The translations under genes were made by a program, and so were the position numbers. Below the pieces are notes generated by a model. That model saw only the letters and a program-made list of their open reading frames with translations, had not been told where the DNA came from and did not search any database. A DNA stretch of 6,045 nucleotides from DALYCO01 sp964535545 (GTDB lineage Bacteria; Patescibacteriota; Minisyncoccia; Phycocordibacterales; UBA9973). Below are positions 1-5,523 of the stretch, one piece after another (position 1 is the stretch's first letter; every line of letters starts with the position of its first letter). The stretch is taken from contig CAZHUT010000045.1 in assembly GCA_964535545.1 (NCBI GenBank), forward strand, positions 1 through 6,045. The letters are read 5' to 3'.

Positions 1-4
1 AGTA

Positions 5-69
5 ATTAATGACAGACCAGTTTGGGGTGCATAGTCTATGCAGAACTAAAAATGCGTCGCATGGTCGCG
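5..69. repeat. Diverged direct repeat, copy A
   Basis: This stretch matches 385-449 in the same orientation. The best block (28-69 against 408-449) is ungapped with 32 of 42 bases identical by hand count, including the exact 13-mer CTATGCAGAACTA. Upstream of it, ATTAATGAC and AGACCAG in this copy pair with ATTGATGAC and AGATCAG in copy B, with short compensating length differences. The copy contains a near-perfect palindrome at 28-42 (TGCATAG, T, CTATGCA). It ends just past the 3' end of the small minus-strand gene at 73-378. If it plays the same role as copy B, another minus-strand gene should start just left of the window. Function unknown. Confidence 0.6.
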
Positions 70-72
70 GGG

Positions 73-378
73 CTATTTCAGCCTATCCAGTACCTCTTTT
101 CGTAGCTTTTCCATATCGGCAAGTACTCTAAGGTATATATTCCTTGTTTTTGGTGATTTCGGGTTCTGCTCCATGTATTCGATCGTTTCGTCTGGAACGA
201 ACGTAGCCAAAGAACAATAGCCATCAATGAGCGTGATGATCCGTTCGACTATGGATTTCTTGAGTCGTTTCTTTGAGGTCGGGAGCGCGGAAATGGGGTT
301 GAGAAAAACGCTCGATTCGTCCTCCTCGAAACGGTAGTGATCCGCACGATCCAATACTTTTTTGATGTCCTCGTCCAC
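73..378 (-). CDS. Small hypothetical protein (101 aa)
   Basis: I do not recognise this protein. It is 101 residues long, charged and probably soluble, with no membrane segment or signal peptide. An acidic N-terminus (MDEDIKKVLDRAD) is followed by a Lys-rich patch near residues 36-41 and a C-terminal stretch (about 79-101) rich in Leu, Lys, Arg and Glu that looks helical. The start is a GTG at 378-376. An in-frame TAG lies directly before it, so no longer version exists in this frame, and no clear Shine-Dalgarno sequence precedes it. It may therefore start at a rare codon, or be the remaining 3' part of a longer broken gene. It lies between two copies of a direct repeat and runs on the same strand as the phage operon on the right, with similar G+C (about 48% in one counted line). 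Phage accessory gene is the likeliest class, by context only. Confidence 0.55.
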   Translation of the reverse strand: MDEDIKKVLDRADHYRFEEDESSVFLNPISALPTSKKRLKKSIVERIITLIDGYCSLATFVPDETIEYMEQNPKSPKTRNIYLRVLADMEKLRKEVLDRLK

Positions 379-384
379 CTAACC

Positions 385-449
385 ATTGATGACGCAGATC
401 AGGATTTTGCTAAGACTATGCAGAACTAGAAATGTGTAGTGGGGTCGTG
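385..449. repeat. Diverged direct repeat, copy B
   Basis: This is the second copy of the repeat at 5-69, with the same order of blocks: ATTGATGAC, AGATCAG, then CTATGCAGAACTAGAAATG. The palindrome seen in copy A is degraded here (TGCTAAG, A, CTATGCA at 408-422). Read on the minus strand, the copy ends six bases before the GTG start of the small gene at 73-378. It could therefore be a 5' leader or promoter region shared by neighbouring minus-strand genes. It also borders the promoter region of the plus-strand ATPase gene. No function can be assigned from sequence alone. Confidence 0.6.
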
Positions 450-467
450 AAATAACCCTTTATTTCA
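448..467. promoter_or_regulatory. AT-rich perfect inverted repeat upstream of the ATPase promoter
   Basis: TGAAATAA (448-455) and TTATTTCA (460-467) are perfect reverse complements around a CCCT centre. The position, just upstream of and overlapping the -35 zone of the proposed ATPase promoter, suits a repressor or activator site. A stem this AT-rich would be a weak terminator, and no gene needs termination here. The half-site TGAAATA occurs again at 498-504. Confidence 0.4.
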
Positions 468-478
468 TGGGTCTTTTG

Positions 479-487
479 TGGCATAAT
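479..487 (+). promoter_or_regulatory. Extended -10 promoter of the ATPase unit
   Basis: TGGCATAAT matches the extended -10 pattern TGnTATAAT with one mismatch. At a 17-base spacing the -35 position (459-464, TTTATT) is poor, which is typical when an extended -10 is used. Transcription would start near 493-495, about 30 bases before the ATPase ATG. It is the only good promoter I see in the 144 bases between the divergent genes. Confidence 0.45.
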
Positions 488-499
488 GATGTCATTATG
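482..499. promoter_or_regulatory. Palindromic operator candidate over the -10 box
   Basis: CATAATGA (482-489) and TCATTATG (492-499) form a perfect 8-base inverted repeat with a 2-base centre. It covers the -10 hexamer and the predicted start of transcription, the classic place for a repressor to act. Its centre lies 33 bases, roughly three helical turns, from the centre of the palindrome at 448-467, so a protein could contact both on one face of the DNA. No regulator gene is visible in the window. Confidence 0.45.
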
Positions 500-526
500 A
501 AATATGCAAACTCCCGCATTTTATGA
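497..526 (+). CDS. Possible 9-codon leader peptide before the ATPase
   Basis: ATG at 497 opens a nine-codon frame, MKYANSRIL, whose TGA stop (524-526) overlaps the ATPase ATG (523-525) as ATGA. That overlap is the usual arrangement for translational coupling. The ATPase start itself has no visible Shine-Dalgarno sequence, so re-initiation after this peptide could supply ribosomes. The predicted transcript start falls only a few bases before this ATG, so it would be read almost leaderless. Enteric mgtA genes also have a short leader frame (mgtL), but there is no sequence likeness and no run of prolines here. A frame this short can easily arise by chance. Confidence 0.22.
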   Translation: MKYANSRIL

Positions 527-2910
527 AAGATTCCTTTATTGATACAACCATAGGATTGACAAGTGCTCAGGTTGCAATAGCTCCAAAAAACATTCCCGCG
601 CATCATGTTTCAGATGCGGAACTTGCTATAACTGTTTTTAAAAATCAAATCATTTCCTTCTTTTTTATTCTCTTGATCGTATCAGGGGTACTTTCTTTGT
701 ATTTACATCAAACAATAGACGCCTCAATCTTTTTTGCAATTTCAGGCATCAATGCAGTCATTGGATTTTTCCAAGAATTTCGTGCTAGCAAAAGTACTCA
801 AGCATTGGAAAAGTTGATTGCCCATACCATCACCGTACGCAGAAATGGAATACTTCAAAAAATCCAAAGCCTTGATGTTGTTTTAGGAGATATAGTTATT
901 GGAGAAGCGGGAGATGTAATCGTAGCTGACATGATCATTCGCGAGTCCACCGACTTATTCATTGATGAATCCGTGCGTACCGGAGAAACGTTGCCGAGGG
1001 AGTTTAAAAAAGATGAAACCGTGTTCGCTGGGGTGAATATTGTCCAGGGATCTCTGGTGGGTCAAGTGGTAGCAGTCGGAAAACAAAGCTCGCTTTTAAT
1101 GTACGCAGAAAAGATTTCCAAAATTGTAAAAAATAGTAATTTTGAAAATTTTATTAATGCGGTCAGCAAGTACATACTAATTGTTACGATTTTTTGTTTG
1201 GCACTCGTTTTGGTTTTAAACGTATTAATTGCCCATAGCATTTTGATATCCGATTACGTACTCTACGCGGTCTCGATGCTTGTAGGGGTTGTGCCGGAAT
1301 CGTTACCACTTATTGTTACCATTATTCTTACTCGCGAAGCTCTGGCTTTGGCAAAAAATAATGTTATTGTCAAAAAGCTTTCTGTATTGCAAAATTTGGG
1401 AAGCATTAATTATTTTTTTACAGACAAGACTGGAACTGTGACGGAAAATAATTTACGAGTTCAGGATATTTTTGATGCAAAGGACCTCACTGTTAATCTT
1501 GCCATTATTGCTAATGGACAATATAAGCGAACACCCATGGATAGCGTGTTTGATCAAGCTATTGGAAATTATTTGAAAAACAAAAATAATACGCAAGGGC
1601 TATCACAAAGCCTCCAACTTTCTCCATTTCAAATCGCACGAGGATTTTCTATTTACACCCTTTCAGATGGTTCAGAAATTATTCGCGGACAATATGCGAG
1701 AGTCTGTTCAACTTGCACAAGTGTAGAAGACGGATTTCAAGATCGCTGTTTGGATGCGGAACAGCAAGGTCTCCGTGTTATTGCGTTTGGTCGAAAAGAA
1801 CAAAAAGATTCTTCATATGCCTTGTTGGGGGCGGTTTTGTTTGAAGACCCCCTGAAGAATGATGCTCCTGCCTTATATAAATCCTTAGAAGAGCTATTGG
1901 TAGACGTAAAGATTGTAACCGGCGACAGCGTTTCGGTCGCTCAGTATATTGGCAACAAACTTGACTCAGGGATTACAGGAAAATCAGTTTTTTCTATGGA
2001 TAATTGGAAGCCAACAAGCAATAATCAAATTGAAAATTTTAGAGTATATGCACGTTGTAAACCTGAACAAAAATCTGAATTGATTGATGAGCACCTTGAT
2101 CATGGGGTTGTTGGTTTCCTAGGTGAAGGAATTAATGACGCGCTGGCACTTAAGAGAGCTGATGTGGGTTTTGTCGTAAATAATGCCACAGATGTTGCGC
2201 GGCAATCAGGAGATGTAATTTTGCTAGAAAAAAGTTTTGCTCCAATTGTCAGTGCCATCAAAATGAGTCGCAAAGCTTTTGCGCATATTCGAACCTACTT
2301 GCTGTGCACCCTTACGGGGAATATTGGTACCCTTATTTCACTTACAGCAGTCGTAGTGTTCTGGCAACAAATTCCGATGCTACCTATCCAAATCCTTCTT
2401 AATAACCTGCTCACAGATGTGCCGTTAATGTTTTTGATTACGGATACCATTTCTGATTCAATTATCAGGAGACCAATTCGCGATCAGGCAAATAAGTTCT
2501 TCGGATATATTTTTGTCTTTGCATTTTTAAGCTCTATTTTTGATTTTATATTTTTCTTCGCATTCAAAGGATATGATATTACAATTTTACGAACAGGATG
2601 GTTTGTCTTTTCAGTTCTTGCAGAACTGACGCTCGTTTTTTCGCTTAGATCAGAATTGCCACTTTTGAAGTCGCCAAAAATTTCAAAAATTCTTGGAGTT
2701 GTTCTGATGTCATGTTACGTCATTGCGCTTGGATTACCATACCTGCCGTTCGGAAGTATATTCCACCTATCTCCTCTTTCAGGCATTCAAATGTTGATAT
2801 TGCTGGGCATTACTGTGTTTTATCTATTTGCAAATGAGCTTACAAAAAGGTTGATTTTTCCTCAAAAAACAGCTATAATCTCAGGAGAAGCATCAGCTAG
2901 TAATTATTAA
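523..2910 (+). CDS. P-type cation-transporting ATPase, MgtA-like (P3B)
   Basis: This membrane pump couples ATP hydrolysis to cation movement. Seen in order: GLTSAQVA at the N-terminus, M1-M2 (about 42-84), actuator loop with TGE (153-155), M3-M4 (about 216-270) with PESLP (258-262), phosphorylation motif DKTGT with Asp301, DPLK (442-445), TGD (466-468), PEQK (514-517), hinge GEGIND (534-539), then six helices M5-M10 (about 588-775). The C-terminal half follows MgtA closely: ILLEKS, PMLPIQILLNNLLTD (618-632), SSIFD, TGWFV and the LGLPYLPFGS region. Mg2+ is therefore the likeliest substrate; Ca2+ or another cation is possible. At 795 residues it is shorter than MgtA (about 900), mostly at the N-terminus and nucleotide domain. 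Two usually conserved spots differ: GDGxNDxP reads GEGINDAL, and KGA reads RGQ (388-390). No in-frame start lies upstream before a stop at 487-489, so ATG 523 is the first. No Shine-Dalgarno sequence is visible. Confidence 0.93.
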   Translation: MKDSFIDTTIGLTSAQVAIAPKNIPAHHVSDAELAITVFKNQIISFFFILLIVSGVLSLYLHQTIDASIFFAISGINAVIGFFQEFRASKSTQALEKLIAHTITVRRNGILQKIQSLDVVLGDIVIGEAGDVIVADMIIRESTDLFIDESVRTGETLPREFKKDETVFAGVNIVQGSLVGQVVAVGKQSSLLMYAEKISKIVKNSNFENFINAVSKYILIVTIFCLALVLVLNVLIAHSILISDYVLYAVSMLVGVVPESLPLIVTIILTREALALAKNNVIVKKLSVLQNLGSINYFFTDKTGTVTENNLRVQDIFDAKDLTVNLAIIANGQYKRTPMDSVFDQAIGNYLKNKNNTQGLSQSLQLSPFQIARGFSIYTLSDGSEIIRGQYARVCSTCTSVEDGFQDRCLDAEQQGLRVIAFGRKEQKDSSYALLGAVLFEDPLKNDAPALYKSLEELLVDVKIVTGDSVSVAQYIGNKLDSGITGKSVFSMDNWKPTSNNQIENFRVYARCKPEQKSELIDEHLDHGVVGFLGEGINDALALKRADVGFVVNNATDVARQSGDVILLEKSFAPIVSAIKMSRKAFAHIRTYLLCTLTGNIGTLISLTAVVVFWQQIPMLPIQILLNNLLTDVPLMFLITDTISDSIIRRPIRDQANKFFGYIFVFAFLSSIFDFIFFFAFKGYDITILRTGWFVFSVLAELTLVFSLRSELPLLKSPKISKILGVVLMSCYVIALGLPYLPFGSIFHLSPLSGIQMLILLGITVFYLFANELTKRLIFPQKTAIISGEASASNY

Positions 2911-2930
2911 TTAACCTAAATTATTATTTT

Positions 2931-3536
2931 ATGGGAATGGAAAATTTTAAACCAAAGGCTCCTGTTCAAGAAAAAGCTGTTGATCCTGAATTAGCTCAAA
3001 AGCTTGGTCAGGCAAAAGACAACGAAAAGTATTGGTCTCAAAAAAGAAGTGAGGTTGAGGCACGGCAGTTCGAAATAGGTCATTATGATGATTTTGCAGA
3101 TCATGCAAAAAGAATGATGGAGAAAGTTTCTAACTACGAGACCGAATACCAAGATCTACTTGATAAGGAAATTACCATCTATCCGGGAACTGAGAAGCAT
3201 TTCAACGAGAGAATTTCTTTCAAGGGTCTCAGCGAAGCTGAAAATCAGCAGTTGGCGTATGATAAAAATTTGGGAGAGGTAGCAATGTATGTTCTTCAAG
3301 CCTATGAATCAAAAGGGGAGGCGAATGAAAATCCGCAGAGAATTTTTCAGGCAAAAAAAGACACTACGCTCCGCCAGTTGTTTGCTGATTACAAGTATTT
3401 TCTTGAAGGCCAATTAGCGATGCCGAAGCCAACACAAGCTGAAATTGACGCAAATCAGACAGAAGTAAATACGGTTTGGGATTCCTACAAAAAGAGTCAA
3501 GAGGAGGTCAAAAGCCTTGAGTCAAAGACACAATAA
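2931..3536 (+). CDS. Hypothetical charged, coiled-coil-prone protein (201 aa)
   Basis: I do not recognise this family. The protein is hydrophilic, has no cysteine, no membrane segment and no signal peptide, and looks cytosolic. Two stretches rich in Glu, Lys and Gln (about 21-80 and 168-199) could form coiled coils. A middle part with more aromatic and hydrophobic residues (about 81-160, with YPGTEKHFNERISF and LFADYKYFLEG) may be a small folded helical core. It starts 20 bases after the ATPase stop with no terminator between, so it is probably co-transcribed and may act with, or be controlled alongside, the pump. The start could be ATG 2931 or ATG 2937, two codons apart; no Shine-Dalgarno sequence decides. 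A strong terminator follows nine bases after the stop. Confidence 0.8.
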   Translation: MGMENFKPKAPVQEKAVDPELAQKLGQAKDNEKYWSQKRSEVEARQFEIGHYDDFADHAKRMMEKVSNYETEYQDLLDKEITIYPGTEKHFNERISFKGLSEAENQQLAYDKNLGEVAMYVLQAYESKGEANENPQRIFQAKKDTTLRQLFADYKYFLEGQLAMPKPTQAEIDANQTEVNTVWDSYKKSQEEVKSLESKTQ

Positions 3537-3544
3537 CGATTGTG

Positions 3545-3572
3545 AAAAAGGATATGTTGAGTATCCTTTTTT
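3545..3572 (+). terminator. Rho-independent terminator, probably bidirectional
   Basis: AAAAAGGATA (3545-3554) pairs perfectly with TATCCTTTTT (3562-3571) around a 7-base loop. The T-run reaches 3572 and resumes after one G. It starts nine bases after the stop of the 201-residue gene. Because the left arm is an A-run, the minus strand also shows a hairpin followed by T residues, so the same element can end transcripts coming from the terminase operon, whose last stop codon is at 3620-3618. This fits the convergent gene layout. Confidence 0.85.
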
Positions 3573-3617
3573 GTTTTCAAATTTTTAGTTTTGGTAAGTC
3601 ATACTAAAGCATTAAGA

Positions 3618-5114
3618 CTATTCTACATCCACATAATCTCTGTAGTAGAGAGTGCTATTATCATCGCCATCTCCAAGAAACGCCATGATCCATGTCGATT
3701 CGTTCGCGTGGTGATCAAGCGTTGAATTCACCAACAGCGAAAACGCATCTGCAAGGTCGTCATGCTTTTCAACTCCGAAGCCAATAAGCTCTCGGAGCAA
3801 ATCTTCACATCCTTGTTTCGGGAACTTGATGATCCCCGATTTGATTGATGTCGAAGTAAGTGAAAGCCTTGTCCGTTTATCTCCCTTGGGCTTAACAGAT
3901 TCCGCGGCTATGCCGTGCATTTCCAACATCTGCGGTAATGCCTCTTGGTATGCGACACTTTCAACAAAAAACTTATCGCTACTCCGAGGCATTTGCGTTG
4001 TCTTGAAATTTTTCATGAGATCAACCTGCGCGGGAAAATTGAGTTTTTGGCGGATAGGATTTGGGAGAATATAGATACGCAATTTTTCCCTGCGACCATA
4101 AATGTGAGCGGAAACGATCGTAGTGAAATCCGCAGAATCTTTTGAAGAGATTGCGAGATCGACACCGGCATACGTCCCACGATACGCCCTATGCTTTGCC
4201 CCAGGCAGTTCATCGTAGTATTTGATCCACTCGGGATAAATTACTTGGTCGTCGCTTGGAATGATGCGGAGCAGATATTCTCGTTGCCACGATATCTCAC
4301 TGGCAATTTTCATTTTCTCGTCTGCAATATCTTTTGCATCCTTGTATTTTCCTGACCACAAACAAACGTCGTTCTTGTCGAGTAGTGGATACTCACTGAA
4401 CACACCTTTTGCCTTACCTTGTGCAATCTCTTCCTTGATCCGCATAAGGAGCGAATCTTCGTGCAACAGGTTGCCCACGATGATAAGTCGTGTGTTTTTG
4501 TCTCCTGCGGGAATGACCTCGCCACGGAGCCAGTGATACGTCTTGTCTCGTCCCTCGCGGGTTTTGGTGGACTGCACATCCTCAACGTCGTCGCAGATGA
4601 TGAGATCGGGTCGGTGTTCGTTGTGTCGGATTCCTCGGATACTCTGCTCAGTTGAAGCAACCGTGATACGCGCACCATGCTTTTTGAAAACCAGAGAGAA
4701 AGAACCCCATTCGTCACTTTCTTCTTGGAATGGTCCTAGGTCTTTCTTTAGGACATCGTTGCCCTCAAGCTCGGTACGAATGTTCATCATGTGTTGTTTC
4801 GCCTGTGCTCTCGTCTGACAGAAGATAATGCAGAACTTCTTTTGCTGCTTCCCGAGGATTGCCCAGATCGGATATGCGGTCGTCACCATGGTCGATTTGC
4901 CCGACCCGCGAAATGCGACAATGTATAGATTTTCAACTGCGCTTTTTTCGAGATTGTGAATGATCTCTTTCTGGAAGTCTGCTGTCTCGTACTTCACATA
5001 ATGGGCGTAGTAGAAGTGGAAGAAGTAGAGAAAGCTATCCTTGGTAATTGAGGTACGCACTGAACGATCCTTTATCATGGTGTTCACCAGTGCGGTAGGG
5101 ATTATCTTAGTCAT
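3618..5114 (-). CDS. terL: Phage terminase large subunit (TerL)
   Basis: This is the DNA-packaging motor and nuclease that pumps phage DNA into the prohead and cuts it. From ATG 5114 the protein has 498 residues. The ATPase domain shows Walker A FRGSGKST (residues 68-75), Walker B LIICDD (171-176) with the acidic pair following in VED, and a coupling segment VGNLLHED (213-220). The RNase H-like nuclease domain shows AGVDLAIS (Asp319), FVES (Glu385) and HDDLADAF (Asp452, Asp453 and Asp456), matching the expected acidic metal-binding set. The C-terminus is acidic. A TTG at 5168-5166 would add 18 residues, but it would overlap the upstream gene by 62 bases. ATG 5114 overlaps it by only 8 and is preferred, with AAAAGG just before it at an unusually short spacing; translational coupling is likely. 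The gene is complete, with no frameshift. The portal gene that usually follows is absent. Confidence 0.95.
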   Translation of the reverse strand: MTKIIPTALVNTMIKDRSVRTSITKDSFLYFFHFYYAHYVKYETADFQKEIIHNLEKSAVENLYIVAFRGSGKSTMVTTAYPIWAILGKQQKKFCIIFCQTRAQAKQHMMNIRTELEGNDVLKKDLGPFQEESDEWGSFSLVFKKHGARITVASTEQSIRGIRHNEHRPDLIICDDVEDVQSTKTREGRDKTYHWLRGEVIPAGDKNTRLIIVGNLLHEDSLLMRIKEEIAQGKAKGVFSEYPLLDKNDVCLWSGKYKDAKDIADEKMKIASEISWQREYLLRIIPSDDQVIYPEWIKYYDELPGAKHRAYRGTYAGVDLAISSKDSADFTTIVSAHIYGRREKLRIYILPNPIRQKLNFPAQVDLMKNFKTTQMPRSSDKFFVESVAYQEALPQMLEMHGIAAESVKPKGDKRTRLSLTSTSIKSGIIKFPKQGCEDLLRELIGFGVEKHDDLADAFSLLVNSTLDHHANESTWIMAFLGDGDDNSTLYYRDYVDVE

Positions 5115-5523
5115 GACCTTTTGATCGCTTAATGTTCTTAATGGATTTCGACTTTGTGATGTTCGCAAGCTTCAGTGCTTGCTTCACGATCTTTGCCTGT
5201 GACGGCGTTAGTTTCTCACTGTCTTCCTTGGTCGTGATTTCAAGCTTATTCTTGTAGTTGTCGTTTCGGTGGCGGAGCCAGAAGCTGATCGCCGAGTAGT
5301 TCTTCTCCTTGATGAGTGTGAGTAGTTGGCTCTCGCTCATGTCAGAAACAAGCGCAACGCCCTCGGCATACGCGTCATCCATTTTCTTGAGAAATTCTTT
5401 ATCTTCCTTTCTCCACCGATACACGCTGTTGCGAGACAATCCAGTTTTCTCACACGCGACCTGTACGATTGGGACTTTGCGCAGTTCCTCCAAGAACTGA
5501 TCCTGAAATTTATTCTTCTTCAT
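5107..5523 (-). CDS. Helix-turn-helix protein, probable terminase small subunit
   Basis: The protein has 138 residues. Residues about 17-40 (VPIVQVACEKTGLSRNSVYR and the following WRKED) form a clear helix-turn-helix of the kind found in phBC6A51-type and other phage small terminase proteins. The segment around 71-96, with AISFWLRHRNDNYKNKLEI, resembles the conserved middle of many small terminase subunits. The C-terminal 40 residues are Lys-rich and may contact DNA. The small subunit recognises the packaging site and hands the DNA to the large subunit. Position directly before TerL, overlapping it by 8 bases, strongly supports this role. The ATG at 5523 overlaps the methyltransferase end by 14 bases and has only a weak AAGAA-type ribosome site. 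A phage transcription regulator is the alternative. Confidence 0.75.
   Translation of the reverse strand: MKKNKFQDQFLEELRKVPIVQVACEKTGLSRNSVYRWRKEDKEFLKKMDDAYAEGVALVSDMSESQLLTLIKEKNYSAISFWLRHRNDNYKNKLEITTKEDSEKLTPSQAKIVKQALKLANITKSKSIKNIKRSKGHD

Larger units (their letters stand above)
450..3612 (+). other. Candidate cargo (moron-like) cassette with ATPase unit
   Basis: A plus-strand unit with its own promoter, two genes and a terminator lies between minus-strand genes on both sides. Counted 60-base lines give roughly 27-45% G+C inside it, against 48-55% in the terminase gene and 42-50% in the left flank. The 9-mer TAAGACTAT flanks it at 411-419 and 3613-3621. Independent transcription, opposite orientation and different base composition are the usual marks of a phage moron. 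The boundaries given are only the limits of the neighbouring signals. A host/prophage junction near 3600 would explain part of the same pattern. Confidence 0.35.

Noticed and set aside
448..467. Terminator for a plus-strand gene to the left
   Set aside because: The stem is almost all A/T, the following T-run is short and broken, and no plus-strand gene lies to the left to need it.
379..522. Mg2+-sensing riboswitch in the ATPase leader
   Set aside because: The predicted transcript leader is only about 30 bases, too short for a known Mg2+ riboswitch, and no matching fold is visible.
3578..3593. Possible third, inverted copy of the left repeat (CAAAACTAAAAATTTG on the minus strand)
   Set aside because: It matches about 13 of 16 bases over a low-complexity A-rich stretch, and the match does not extend to the flanking blocks; chance is likely.
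3826..4717. Several overlapping open frames on both strands inside the terminase large-subunit gene
   Set aside because: They lie wholly inside a gene with intact catalytic motifs, have low-quality compositions (Ser-, Arg- and Cys-rich) and no family likeness; they are shadow frames.
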